NCBI GenBank assembly: GCA_902786745.1
Contig: CADADR010000005.1
Coordinates: forward strand, 62,001 to 126,000
From: an uncultured Bacteroidia bacterium
Lineage (GTDB): Bacteria; Bacteroidota; Bacteroidia; Bacteroidales; F082
Length of the DNA: 64,000 bases
Direction: 5' to 3'
A program made the translations under genes and the position numbers. Position 1 is the stretch's first letter. Each line of letters begins with the position of its first letter. This document shows positions 15,150 to 23,989 of the stretch, one piece after another. Below the pieces are notes generated by a model. That model ran no database searches. It was not told the origin of the DNA and saw only the letters and a list, made by a program, of their open reading frames with translations.

Positions 15150-15465
15150 AACGGACACCGTGTGTGGGAACGCCAAAGACTGACAGGGATGGGCGCGCGG
15201 GCCCGGCCAAAACGCGGGGCAGCGGTCGCCCAAGGGACGACTAAACGCTTGACTTTCAGGGAGGGGCGCTTGCGTTTGCATTCTCCGAATGCACTACCCG
15301 ACTTGAAAGTCAGGCGTTTAGGCGGACGTGTGCAGGGCCGATGGTTTTGGCCTTGATCCTTTGGTTCCTTTCCCATCAAGGGGAAAGGAACATAAAAAGC
15401 GAGCCGCAGGCATAGATACACTCCTTCGTCCCTCGGTCGGTATGACATGCCTGCTAGCGTCTCGG
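15150..15465 (+). repeat. Hairpin repeat family A, copy 5 (most diverged)
   Basis: The outer arms are CTAAACGCTTGACTTTCA (15241-15258) and TGAAAGTCAGGCGTTTAG (15304-15321), with CCC/GGG of the other copies replaced by TTT/AAA. The inner arms are TGCATTC (15277-15283) and GAATGCA (15287-15293), replacing TGCCTTC/GAAGGCA. A one-base deletion relative to copy 4 breaks the reading frame shared by copies 2-4, so the repeat is not protein coding. Confidence 0.75.
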
Positions 15466-15474
15466 TAAAAATAG

Positions 15475-15514
15475 AAAAGCCGCCACAAGGGTCAAAACCC
15501 TCGCGGCGGCTTTT
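15475..15514. terminator. Bidirectional terminator before alaS 3' end
   Basis: AAAAGCCGCC (15475-15484) pairs with GGCGGCTTTT (15505-15514). An inner AGGGT/ACCCT stem lies between them. It ends the repeat region and would stop transcripts from both sides. Confidence 0.7.
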
Positions 15515-15548
15515 GTCATTACTTATTGATTGCCCTATCGGCAAATCC

Positions 15549-15629
15549 TTATTCCACCACCTGCTCGATGTAGTGATAGTACACAGAGTCGCTCTCCGCA
15601 GCGGCGGAAATCAACAGACCGTTGAATAG
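15549..15629 (-). pseudogene. Possible 3' remnant of a lost gene
   Basis: A 26-codon open stretch ends in TAA with protein-like sequence (GLLISAAAESDSVYYHYIEQ, then VVE). It has no start codon, and stop codons lie directly upstream. It may be the tail of a gene whose body was lost when the repeat-rich region was inserted next to alaS. It is too short to assign and could be chance. Confidence 0.2.
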
Positions 15630-15638
15630 TTATTAGCT

Positions 15639-18248
15639 TTAAATCCTTTCTCTCAGCATCTGCATTGCCTTCGGCAGTCCGTCTGCATTGCGGCCACCGG
15701 CCACGCAGAGGGTCTTCTGTCCGCCGCCACCGCCTTGGATCTCCTTGGCCACCTCACGGATGAGCTTGGTGGCATCCAGGCCCTTGGCGTCGGCAAAGGC
15801 TTCGGGCAGCAACAGGCAGAGCGAAGGCTTGCCTTCGGCCACGGAGCCGAGGATGGCGATGGTGCTCTCGTTCATCTGTTTCAGCATCAGGGCGATGTTG
15901 CGCAGCTGGTCGCCACCACAAGGCAGGGTCTCCATGATGAGTTTGTAGCCTTCGTGGTCGAGGGCCTTCTCATGCAGCCTCTCAGCCATGGCTTGGGCCT
16001 TCTCCTGCATCAGGTGCTCCACCTCTTTCTTCAAGGCGGAGTTCTGCTCGTTGAGCGAGGTGACGGCCTTCACCAGGTCGGGCGACTTGACGCACTCGCG
16101 CAGGCGACCGATGAGGTCGAGCTGCTCGTCGAGGTATTGCTCCACGGCCTCGCCCGTGATGGCCTCGATGCGGCGGATGCCGGCGGCGATGGCGCCTTCA
16201 CTGACAATCTTGAACATGCCGATGTTGCCCGTGGCGCTGGTGTGACAGCCACCGCAGAGCTCCATGGAGTAGTCCTTGTCGAAGACCACCACGCGCACCT
16301 TGTCGCCGTATTTCTCGCCAAACAAAGCCGTGGCGCCCATGGCTTTGGCCTCGTCGATCGGGATCTCGGCGTAGGTCACGTTCGGGATGTTCTCGCGGAT
16401 CTTCTGGTTGACGATCTTCTCCACCTTTTGGATCTCCTCGGGCGTCATCTTGGCGAAGTGGCTGAAGTCGAAGCGCAGACGCTGGTCGTCGACCAACGAG
16501 CCCTTTTGCTCCACATGGCTACCCAGCACCTGCCTCAAGGCGGCGTGCATCAGGTGGGTGGCGCTGTGGTTGTTGGCGATGCGCTGACGGCGTTCCACGT
16601 CGATGGCGGCAGTGAAAGCCACCTCGGGGTTCTGAGGCAGCTGCTCAGTGATATGGATGACAAGGTTGTTTTCCTTGACGGTATTCACGATTTTGATGGT
16701 CTCGTTCTCGGAGGTCAGGGTGCCGGTGTCGCCCACCTCACCGCCCATCTCGGCATAGAACGGGGTCTTGTCGAGGACGATCTCGAAGTGGGTCTTCTTC
16801 TTGGCCACCACCTCGCGGAAACGCAGGATGTGGCTCTCGCAGCTCATGTCGGTGTAGCCGACGAACTCGGTGGGCTGCTCGCTCTCGTTCACCACCACCC
16901 AGTCGCCATTGGCTTTCTCGGCGGCTTTGCGCGAGCGGTTTTTCTGCTCTTCGAGGTTAGCCTTGAAGCCTTCCATGTCGACGTTGATGCCCTTCTCTGA
17001 GGCCATCAGCTGGGTGAGGTCGATGGGGAAGCCGAAGGTGTCGAACAGCTCGAAGGCGAAGTTGCCGTCGATGTCCTGACCCTTGTGTTGTTCCACATAA
17101 CCCTCAAAGCGCTTGATGCCTTGTGCCAAGGTACGCAGGAACGAGGCCTCCTCTTCGCGGATGACCTTGCTGACGAGCTCTTGCTGCGACTTGATCTCGG
17201 GATAGTTGTGCTCCATCTGCTGCACCAGGATGGGCAGGAGCTGGCACACAAACGGCTCTTCGAAGCCGAGGAAGGTGAAGCCATAGCGCACGGCACGGCG
17301 CAACACGCGGCGGATGACGTAGCCAGCGCCGTTGTTCGACGGCAGCTGTCCGTCGGCGATGGCGAAGCTCACGGCACGCAGGTGGTCGGCGATGACGCGC
17401 ATGGCGACGTCGGTCTTCTCGGCCTTGCCGTATTCGATGCCCGACATCTTGGCGATGGCCTGGATGATGGGTTGGAACACGTCGGTGTCGTAGTTCGAGG
17501 TCTTGCCTTGCAGCACGCGGACGAGGCGCTCAAAGCCCATGCCCGTGTCGACATGCTTGGCGGGGAGTTCTACCAGCTGGCCGTTGGCCATGCGGTTGTA
17601 TTGCATGAACACGAGGTTCCAGATCTCGATCACCTGAGGGTCGTCCATGTTGACGAGGTCGCGACCGGCGACTTGTTTTCTGGCTTCATTATCGCGCAGG
17701 TCGATGTGGATCTCCGAGCAGGGGCCGCAGGGACCCGTCTCGCCCATCTCCCAGAAGTTGTCCTTCTTGTTGCCGTAGATGATACGGTCTTCGCTGACGT
17801 GCTCTTTCCAGTAGCCGTAGGCCTCCATGTCGGCAGGCTGGCCGTCCTTCTCGTCGCCGCCGAAGACGGTCACGTAGAGACGGTCTTTGTCGATCTTTAC
17901 CACCTCGGTGAGGTACTCCCAGGCGTAGGCGATGGCCTCTTTCTTGAAGTAGTCGCCAAACGACCAGTTGCCGAGCATCTCAAACATGGTGTGGTGGTAG
18001 GTGTCGTGGCCCACTTCCTCGAGGTCGTTGTGCTTGCCCGACACACGCAGGCATTTCTGCGAGTCGGCGGCGCGTTTCCATTTCGAGGGCTGGTTGCCCA
18101 GGAAGATGTCCTTGAACTGGTTCATGCCAGCGTTGGTGAACATCAGGGTGGGGTCGTTCTTGACGACGATGGGTGCCGACGGCACGATGGTGTGCTCCTT
18201 CGAACGGAAGAAGTCCAAGAAGCTATTTCTTATTTCGTATGCGTTCAT
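15639..18248 (-). CDS. alaS: Alanyl-tRNA synthetase
   Basis: 869 residues, the normal length for AlaRS. It attaches alanine to tRNA-Ala and edits mischarged Ser and Gly. The N-terminal class II core is complete (NEIRNSFLDFF-type opening, FTNAGMNQFKDIFLG, KCLRVSGKHNDLEEVG, GNWSFGDYFKKEAI). The editing domain carries the zinc ligands HSATH and CGGCH. A C-terminal coiled coil is followed by the Gly-rich C-Ala end (GGGGGQKTLCVAGG). Its promoter (TAACTTTG on the minus strand at 18299-18306) overlaps that of the divergent M23 peptidase gene. Confidence 0.97.
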   Translation of the reverse strand: MNAYEIRNSFLDFFRSKEHTIVPSAPIVVKNDPTLMFTNAGMNQFKDIFLGNQPSKWKRAADSQKCLRVSGKHNDLEEVGHDTYHHTMFEMLGNWSFGDYFKKEAIAYAWEYLTEVVKIDKDRLYVTVFGGDEKDGQPADMEAYGYWKEHVSEDRIIYGNKKDNFWEMGETGPCGPCSEIHIDLRDNEARKQVAGRDLVNMDDPQVIEIWNLVFMQYNRMANGQLVELPAKHVDTGMGFERLVRVLQGKTSNYDTDVFQPIIQAIAKMSGIEYGKAEKTDVAMRVIADHLRAVSFAIADGQLPSNNGAGYVIRRVLRRAVRYGFTFLGFEEPFVCQLLPILVQQMEHNYPEIKSQQELVSKVIREEEASFLRTLAQGIKRFEGYVEQHKGQDIDGNFAFELFDTFGFPIDLTQLMASEKGINVDMEGFKANLEEQKNRSRKAAEKANGDWVVVNESEQPTEFVGYTDMSCESHILRFREVVAKKKTHFEIVLDKTPFYAEMGGEVGDTGTLTSENETIKIVNTVKENNLVIHITEQLPQNPEVAFTAAIDVERRQRIANNHSATHLMHAALRQVLGSHVEQKGSLVDDQRLRFDFSHFAKMTPEEIQKVEKIVNQKIRENIPNVTYAEIPIDEAKAMGATALFGEKYGDKVRVVVFDKDYSMELCGGCHTSATGNIGMFKIVSEGAIAAGIRRIEAITGEAVEQYLDEQLDLIGRLRECVKSPDLVKAVTSLNEQNSALKKEVEHLMQEKAQAMAERLHEKALDHEGYKLIMETLPCGGDQLRNIALMLKQMNESTIAILGSVAEGKPSLCLLLPEAFADAKGLDATKLIREVAKEIQGGGGGQKTLCVAGGRNADGLPKAMQMLRERI

Positions 18249-18298
18249 TTATAGTGAGTTATGTGTTTTTGCTTCAAAAAATACTTCAAAAAATCGTG

Positions 18299-18306
18299 CA
18301 AAGTTA
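18299..18306 (-). promoter_or_regulatory. alaS promoter -7 box
   Basis: TAACTTTG on the minus strand, with a TTG 21 bases upstream. It lies 51 bases before the alaS start and faces away from the box at 18318-18325. Confidence 0.5.
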
Positions 18307-18317
18307 CGGTAAATTTG

Positions 18318-18325
18318 TAATTTTG
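18318..18325 (+). promoter_or_regulatory. M23 peptidase promoter -7 box
   Basis: TAATTTTG, 54 bases before the ATG at 18379. Together with the alaS box it makes a compact divergent promoter pair. Confidence 0.45.
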
Positions 18326-18378
18326 CGCAATAAAAAATTGATTTACAAGGCAATCAAGCCCAGTTTTTTTGTCAAAAC

Positions 18379-19350
18379 ATGGCGAAACAGAAGTATATAT
18401 TCAATCATAAGACGTTGAGATTTGAGAAGTTTCAGCTTTCTCGTTCGAAACGTATCGGTCGAGCCGTTTTGGTGTTTTTGTCGTTGGCAGGTGTCGCCTT
18501 TTTGTTTGCCATCCTGTTGTTCACCTTCTTCAAGTCGCCCAAAGAGAAGGCTCAGGCGCGTGAGCTTGAGTTCATGAAGCTGAAATATGAGATGTTGAAC
18601 GACCGCTTGGACGACATTGAGGCGTTGGTGACGGATATGGAACAGCGCGACAACGACATCTACCGAGTGATGTTTGAGGCCGACCCCATCCCGAGTTCGG
18701 TGCGCCGTTCGGGTTTCTCCGATGCCGACCGTTATGCCGACATGTACGGTTATATGAATTCCGACTTGGTGGTGAACTCCGCCCGCAAGATGGATGTCAT
18801 CGCCAGCCAGCTCTATAACCAGTCGGTCTCCTACGATTCGCTGTTTGTGATGGCGCGCAACAAGTCGGCCATGTTGACCCATATCCCCGCCATCTTCCCC
18901 TTGAAAGAAGACGAGATCACTTACATCTCCTCGTATTTCGGCTATCGCCCCGACCCGATCTATAAGGTCGAGAAGTTCCACAGCGGTATCGACTTCTCTG
19001 CCGCCCTGGGCACCGAGGCCTATGCCACCGGCGACGGCGTGGTGGCCGACGTGGAGAGCAACGACTGGGGCTATGGCAATATGGTCACCATCGACCACGG
19101 CTTCGGCTACAAGACCCGTTACGCCCACCTCCAGAAGGCCGCCGTGCGCAAGGGACAGAAGGTGAAGCGCGGTCAGCTGATAGGCTTCATAGGCAGCACG
19201 GGCAAGGCCACAGGCGTACACCTGCATTACGAGGTGTTGAAGAACGACGTCCATATCGACCCGATCAACTTCTTCTACCACGACCTGACGGCTGAGCAAT
19301 ACAACCAAATCCTGCAACAGTCAACCTTACCAACCCAAACAATGGATTAG
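18379..19350 (+). CDS. M23 family cell-wall endopeptidase (membrane anchored)
   Basis: 323 residues: a basic cytoplasmic N-terminus, one membrane helix (about 28-50), a coiled coil (about 55-95), and a C-terminal LytM/M23 domain. The zinc ligands are visible as His201 and Asp205 in FHSGIDF, and His281/His283 in GVHLHYE. All catalytic residues are present, so it should be an active peptidoglycan cross-bridge hydrolase facing the periplasm and acting in wall remodelling or division. It sits divergently from alaS and two bases before a MerR-type regulator, an order common in Bacteroidetes. Confidence 0.9.
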   Translation: MAKQKYIFNHKTLRFEKFQLSRSKRIGRAVLVFLSLAGVAFLFAILLFTFFKSPKEKAQARELEFMKLKYEMLNDRLDDIEALVTDMEQRDNDIYRVMFEADPIPSSVRRSGFSDADRYADMYGYMNSDLVVNSARKMDVIASQLYNQSVSYDSLFVMARNKSAMLTHIPAIFPLKEDEITYISSYFGYRPDPIYKVEKFHSGIDFSAALGTEAYATGDGVVADVESNDWGYGNMVTIDHGFGYKTRYAHLQKAAVRKGQKVKRGQLIGFIGSTGKATGVHLHYEVLKNDVHIDPINFFYHDLTAEQYNQILQQSTLPTQTMD

Positions 19351-19352
19351 CC

Positions 19353-19700
19353 ATGGAAGAGAATACCACCGGAAAATACTACTACAGCATCGGCGAAGTG
19401 GCCGCCATGTTCAACGTCAACACCTCGATGATCCGCTATTGGGAAAAGGAATTCGACGTGCTTCGTCCGCGCAAGAACAAGAAGGGCAACCGCCTCTTCA
19501 CCGAGCGCGACGTGCGCTACGTCCATGTCATCTACCATCTGTTGAAGGAGAAAGGCTATACCCTGGCAGGTGCCAAGGCCGCCCTCAAGGAGAAGTTCAG
19601 CGACTACGAGGAGAAGGTCATCCTCTTGGAGACCCTCGAGAAGACCCGCGGCTTCTTGGTGGACTTGGATAAGGCCTTGGCCGAAAAGCAAAAGAAATAA
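19353..19700 (+). CDS. MerR family transcriptional regulator
   Basis: 115 residues. The N-terminal winged helix-turn-helix is YYSIGEVAAMFNVNTSMIRYWEKEF, with the wing GNRLFTERDVRYVHVIYHLL. A short dimerisation helix follows. There are no C-terminal metal-binding cysteines and no ligand domain, so it belongs to the minimal MerR-like group that lies next to an M23 peptidase in many Bacteroidetes. The gap to the peptidase gene is two bases, so they are co-transcribed. Targets are unknown. Repeat B copy 2 follows directly and may end the transcript. Confidence 0.85.
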   Translation: MEENTTGKYYYSIGEVAAMFNVNTSMIRYWEKEFDVLRPRKNKKGNRLFTERDVRYVHVIYHLLKEKGYTLAGAKAALKEKFSDYEEKVILLETLEKTRGFLVDLDKALAEKQKK

Positions 19701-19703
19701 AAG

Positions 19704-19830
19704 GGATTCCCTTCGGGAATGGAGTTAAAACCATAGGCATAAAGCGGCGGTTAGTAACGTTTACATTACGTAGACTCTACTAACCGCCGCCTGTTTACTT
19801 AATACAGAGTTCCATTCCCGAAGGGAATCT
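19704..19830. repeat. Nested palindromic repeat family B, copy 2
   Basis: The terminal mini-hairpins are ATTCCC-TTC-GGGAAT and ATTCCC-GAA-GGGAAT. Then GGAATGGAGTT pairs with the AGTTCCATTCC end, and GCGGCGGTTAGT pairs with ACTAACCGCCGC. It has the same plan as 13777-13912 with different hairpin bases. It lies between the convergent MerR and pseudouridine synthase genes and can act as a terminator for both. Confidence 0.7.
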
Positions 19831-19836
19831 AATGTC

Positions 19837-20904
19837 TTATTCTTCCAATAGATTTCTCGCTTTCAGATACACCCTCCATTTCTCGAGCACCTGCTTCATG
19901 TCGTCGGGCAGCTCGGAGGTGAACATCATCTCTTTGCCTGTGGTGGGATGCACGAAGCCAAGCTCCTTGGCATGCAAAGCGTGGCGCGGCATGATCTTAA
20001 AGCAGTTGTCGATGAATTGCTTGTATTTCGAGAAGGTGGTGCCTTTCAGGATGACGTCGCCGCCATACATCGCGTCGTTGAACAAGGGATGGCCGATGTA
20101 CTGCGAGTGCACACGGATCTGGTGGGTGCGGCCCGTCTCCAGGCGGTATTCGTTCAAGGTCACATAGCCGAAACGCTCCAGCACTTTCCAATGGGTGATG
20201 GCGTCTTTGCCGTGGTCGCCGTCGGGATAGACGGTCATCTTGCGGCGGTCGCTGGTGCTGCGTCCGATGTTGCCCTCGATAGTGCCTTCGTCAGCGTCGA
20301 AGTCGCCCCAGACCAAGGCGTTGTAACGACGGTGTATGCTGTGTATGAAGAACTGATGAGCCAACATGGCTTGTGCGGCCTCGTTCTTGGCCACGATCAT
20401 CAAGCCTGTGGTGTCCTTGTCGATACGGTGTACGAGGTAACCAAAGCGGTTTTCGATGTTCTGGTGGGTCTGCTCGAAATAGTAGGCCAAGCCGTGCAGC
20501 AGGGTATGCTCGAAGTTGCCGTGACCAGGGTGTACCACCAAGCCCGCCTGCTTGTTGATGACGATGACGTCGTCGTCTTCGTAGACGATGTTCAGCGGGA
20601 TGGGCTCGGGCTTGATATCGGTCTCGCGCGGCGGATAGGTGAACACGATGGAGATCACGTCGTTGGGCTTCACCTTATAGTTTTGCTTGACCACCTTGTC
20701 GTTCACCAGGATGTTGCCCGCCTTGGCCGCATTCTGCACGCGGTTGCGCGAGATGTTGGAGAGGTGGTTGGTGAGGTAGGTGTCGATGCGCTCGGGCTGC
20801 TGACCGGGGTCGACGCTCATGCGTATATGTTCGTATAGCTCGGTACTCTCTTCGTTTTCCGAAAACAATTCGTTATCGAGGGTCTCGTTGAGGTCGTCGT
20901 TCAT
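19837..20904 (-). CDS. rluD: RluA/RluD family 23S rRNA pseudouridine synthase
   Basis: 355 residues. An acidic N-terminal extension is followed by an S4 RNA-binding domain (about 38-85, ERIDTYLTNHL...ISRNRVQNAAKAGNILVN) and the catalytic domain. The catalytic Asp162 lies in VHRIDKDTTG, and the substrate loop is ETGRTHQIRVH. This is the RluD-type arrangement; the exact rRNA positions modified cannot be told from sequence. The start overlaps the end of the upstream T9SS gene by four bases, and the order PASTA protein, T9SS protein, rluD suggests one transcript. Confidence 0.92.
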   Translation of the reverse strand: MNDDLNETLDNELFSENEESTELYEHIRMSVDPGQQPERIDTYLTNHLSNISRNRVQNAAKAGNILVNDKVVKQNYKVKPNDVISIVFTYPPRETDIKPEPIPLNIVYEDDDVIVINKQAGLVVHPGHGNFEHTLLHGLAYYFEQTHQNIENRFGYLVHRIDKDTTGLMIVAKNEAAQAMLAHQFFIHSIHRRYNALVWGDFDADEGTIEGNIGRSTSDRRKMTVYPDGDHGKDAITHWKVLERFGYVTLNEYRLETGRTHQIRVHSQYIGHPLFNDAMYGGDVILKGTTFSKYKQFIDNCFKIMPRHALHAKELGFVHPTTGKEMMFTSELPDDMKQVLEKWRVYLKARNLLEE

Positions 20905-23018
20905 TTCTTGATGATGAATTTTTGCGTGAAGACTTGGCCTTCTGTCGTGGTGATGCTGAGGAAATACATGCCGTCGTTCAGTTGGCTGACCGGGATCTCT
21001 GACTGATACTCGCCTTCGAAGACTCTTCTGCCCGTGAGGTCATAGATGCACACCTGTCCGTCTTGGATGTCGCCATCGAGGTGCAAGGTGCTGCTGGCCG
21101 GGTTGGGGTAGAGCACAAAGGCTCCTGAGCCTGTCGAAGTGCCGTTCTCTTCCACGCCGATGTAGTAGGAGGAGCCCACCACGGGACGGATCATCAACGA
21201 ACCGTGCTTGCTGCTTTGCTGCCATGCGCCGTTGGTGTTGATGAAGTTGTATTGTATGTTGTCGACTGACGCGTCGAAGCCGATATTGATGAGGTCGTCG
21301 CTGCGTTGCTCAATGCCCATATAGAAGGCGCCGGAGAGCAGGACGGGTTTCGTGAATCTATAGTAGCTGAACTGGTAAGGCATCTCCTGCCAGATGGGAC
21401 GTTGTCCTTCCAAGCGGTATACCTCTTCGCCAGGACGGCCGTTCTCGTCTTTCCACACCACGATGTCGAAGTATTTGTCGTTGGCGTCTTTCAAGGTGTG
21501 GTTGAAGAGCAGCTGAACGCCTGCGATGGTGTCGAACTCGGCGAGGTCGAAGCGCACGGCAAACTTACCGCCAGCGGGACGCACGCCAAAGCCCAACTCT
21601 GGGATGCCGTCGTCGTAAGCATAGTAGTTGTACATGCCTTGGCGATAAATCATCGAGTCGGTCAAAGGCGGGTTGCAGGTGGAGTCGTAGATGTAATGCT
21701 TGACGAGATATGACACCGAGTCGTAGTCGAAGCTGAGGGCAAAGAGCTCGCCCACATAGGGGCAGGCTGGCGACTCGCCATAGTCAGGGCACTGCAGGTA
21801 GCCGTGGGTCTTGTAGGGATGTATGGTGGTGGGCTCCAAGGCACGCGTGTAGTGCTGGCTGCCGCCGACTTGTTGCACCGAGTAGTAGTAATTGGCCTGG
21901 TGGTCGACGCCGTCAAGGTTGGCGATGTCGATGTGCAGGTTCTCGCGGATGGCGGAGTTGGGGTTGATGCGGTATTGGCGGTAGGGTATGGCCTGGTAGC
22001 GTTCGAAGAAGCTAGGTCTTTGTCCCGAGAAGGTCAGCATGGGATAGGTGGTGTCGTTGACCGAACGGCCGAGGTTGAGGTAGACGAAGTCGATGTTCCA
22101 GTTGTCCTCGTTGCTGCGGTTGGCTGGCAGTGAGCTGCTGACGATGCTGGCGTAGTTGTAGAAGCGGAAATAGAAGTCCTCGCGGAAGAAACGCTCGTCG
22201 CGGATGGGGATCAGCACCTGCTTGAAATGTGCTCCGTCGTTCTCGTTCATGAAATCTTCGAGGGTCTGTCCGGGCACGCTCCAGATGTGGTACCAGGTGG
22301 TGTCGGCCACGGTGGTGAACACCGAGTCGCAGGGCACGGCGATGCTGCCTTGTGTGGCAGGCGTCAAGGTGTCGGTGACGATGGTGAAGAGGCCGGGTTG
22401 GCAGCCCACGGAGGCCCAAACCGTGTCGCCGGGGAACAGGGTGTCGACCTGCATCTCAGCAAAGATGTCGGCGATGTCGTAGTTCTGGTAGTCCAAAAAC
22501 AGGAATTCCTGACGCAGCACGGTGGTGCCGAACTGCAGTCCCAGCGAGTCTTGCTCCTCGGGCGCGTTGCCGTTGCCTTGAGGCTGGTAGTAGAAGCTCA
22601 GGTAGATGGAGTCGGCAGGGGTGAGGGCGCGAGGCTCAGGCTCCATGACGGAGTCCAAGCGGATGCGGACCGAGGTGAGATACTCCGCCAAGAAGGCATT
22701 GCTGATGGCATAGCTGTAGACGCGGCCGTTGGCGTCGAGCACATCGAGGGTGATGCCGTTGCGGTTGGGCGGACACAAGGGGAAGCCGTCGTTGACCAGG
22801 GCGTTGCAGTCTGTCCACTTGGTGGAGTCGGGGTAGAGGGCCGACTGGCTGAAGTCGTCGAAAAACGGCAGGAAACGCGCCTCGGCGACGCCTCTTCTCA
22901 CAGGAGCCTTCTCTGTAGTGGAACGGAATGGGGTTAATATCTCTTGGGCACTGACGCTTCCGGCGATGAGGCCGAATGCCATTAACAGCGCGAATGTCTT
23001 AAAACTCGTCTTCTTCAT
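20901..23018 (-). CDS. T9SS type A sorting domain protein, large secreted protein
   Basis: About 705 residues. It has a signal peptide (MKKTSFKTFALLMAFGLIAGSVSAQE) and a long all-beta extracellular body without a recognised catalytic motif. The C-terminal type A sorting domain opens FVLYPNPASSTLHLDG, continues IYDLTGRRVFEG and ends GMYFLSITTTEGQVFTQKF. The sorting domain sends it through the type IX system to the cell surface. The start at 23018 is chosen because it begins a textbook signal peptide; upstream in-frame codons lie deeper inside the PASTA gene. It overlaps the PASTA gene end by 20 bases, which suggests coupling. Confidence 0.85.
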   Translation of the reverse strand: MKKTSFKTFALLMAFGLIAGSVSAQEILTPFRSTTEKAPVRRGVAEARFLPFFDDFSQSALYPDSTKWTDCNALVNDGFPLCPPNRNGITLDVLDANGRVYSYAISNAFLAEYLTSVRIRLDSVMEPEPRALTPADSIYLSFYYQPQGNGNAPEEQDSLGLQFGTTVLRQEFLFLDYQNYDIADIFAEMQVDTLFPGDTVWASVGCQPGLFTIVTDTLTPATQGSIAVPCDSVFTTVADTTWYHIWSVPGQTLEDFMNENDGAHFKQVLIPIRDERFFREDFYFRFYNYASIVSSSLPANRSNEDNWNIDFVYLNLGRSVNDTTYPMLTFSGQRPSFFERYQAIPYRQYRINPNSAIRENLHIDIANLDGVDHQANYYYSVQQVGGSQHYTRALEPTTIHPYKTHGYLQCPDYGESPACPYVGELFALSFDYDSVSYLVKHYIYDSTCNPPLTDSMIYRQGMYNYYAYDDGIPELGFGVRPAGGKFAVRFDLAEFDTIAGVQLLFNHTLKDANDKYFDIVVWKDENGRPGEEVYRLEGQRPIWQEMPYQFSYYRFTKPVLLSGAFYMGIEQRSDDLINIGFDASVDNIQYNFINTNGAWQQSSKHGSLMIRPVVGSSYYIGVEENGTSTGSGAFVLYPNPASSTLHLDGDIQDGQVCIYDLTGRRVFEGEYQSEIPVSQLNDGMYFLSITTTEGQVFTQKFIIKK

Positions 23019-23901
23019 TATGCTCTTCATAATCGTTGGTTTCAATAGGTTCATTGGGGTCTAAGATGGTGTCGATCTTGGGCTGCGGTATGTTGGCGAT
23101 GGAGTCCTCGTGGAGCAGTTCCTTCATCTCTTTCTTGAAGTCCAAGGTCTTGCTCGAATGGTACCACACGTCAACGAAAGTGCCAGGCTCCACGTTGCCC
23201 GAGCTGGGTCCGGGGGTCATACGCTTCACAAACTCGTATTGCAGGCTGTCACGGTCTTCGTAGGATTCCTTTCCAAGGTTCAACCCCGCCAGGTTCAGCA
23301 TCTTCTTGATGTCGGAAGCGGGCTTGCCGATCAGGTTGGGCACTTTGACTTTGGCCTTGTCTTGACCGATGCCCACGCGGAGCATGATCTTGCTGCCTTT
23401 CACCAACTCGGTGCCCGTCTCGATGGGCTGGCCTTGGTAGAGCTGCTCGATGACGTTGTTTTTATAGGAATATTCCACGTAGTCGAGGTAATCCACATCC
23501 AATCCGTTCGATTCGAGTCGTCCGATGGCCTCGCGGAGGGAGATGCCCTTCAAGTTGGGCATGACGGTCTTTTCGGGTGTCACGGCCACGATGATAGCAT
23601 AGACGTTACGGCCACGCTTGATCTTGGAACCAGGCAAGGGATCCTGCTGGTAGATGGATCCGGGCTGCTGTCCCTTGGGATACACGCTGTCGATGAGGAT
23701 GAAATGGAAGTCCTTGGAGTGCTCGTGCATCACTTCCCTGTAGTCTTGTCCGACAAAATCAGGCATGGTGTAGACCTTGTCGTGACGGGTATATTTGTCT
23801 AACAACCTAAAAGTTAACCAAAGCAAGGCCACACAAAGCAGCAGGATGATCAACAGGTTGACGTAAAATTTCTTTTCCTTGAGGAAGTGGAAGCGTCCCA
23901 T
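22999..23901 (-). CDS. PASTA domain membrane protein
   Basis: 300 residues. A short basic N-terminus and one membrane helix (about 13-33) are followed by three PASTA domains (opening at YTMPDFVGQDYREV, TVMPNLKGISLREAIGRL and VKVPNLIGKPASDIKKML) and an acidic tail. There is no kinase domain, unlike the PASTA Ser/Thr kinases of Gram-positives. In Bacteroidetes such proteins lie near ddl, as here. PASTA domains bind muropeptides or wall precursors, so a role in peptidoglycan sensing or assembly is likely but not proved. It diverges from ddl. Confidence 0.88.
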   Translation of the reverse strand: MGRFHFLKEKKFYVNLLIILLLCVALLWLTFRLLDKYTRHDKVYTMPDFVGQDYREVMHEHSKDFHFILIDSVYPKGQQPGSIYQQDPLPGSKIKRGRNVYAIIVAVTPEKTVMPNLKGISLREAIGRLESNGLDVDYLDYVEYSYKNNVIEQLYQGQPIETGTELVKGSKIMLRVGIGQDKAKVKVPNLIGKPASDIKKMLNLAGLNLGKESYEDRDSLQYEFVKRMTPGPSSGNVEPGTFVDVWYHSSKTLDFKKEMKELLHEDSIANIPQPKIDTILDPNEPIETNDYEEHNEEDEF

Positions 23902-23989
23902 ATTTTTACTATTTTAGCCGTGTTTTTTACAACTCGTTTTTGAGTGTTTTTATTGTTACCTAGTTTAAACCGACAAAATTACAAAAAAT

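Noticed and set aside
15735..18254. Two long plus-strand open frames opposite alaS (about 420 and 390 codons)
   Set aside because: They are shadows of alaS. The minus strand encodes a complete synthetase with all motifs, and the shadows are low-complexity and lack any domain.
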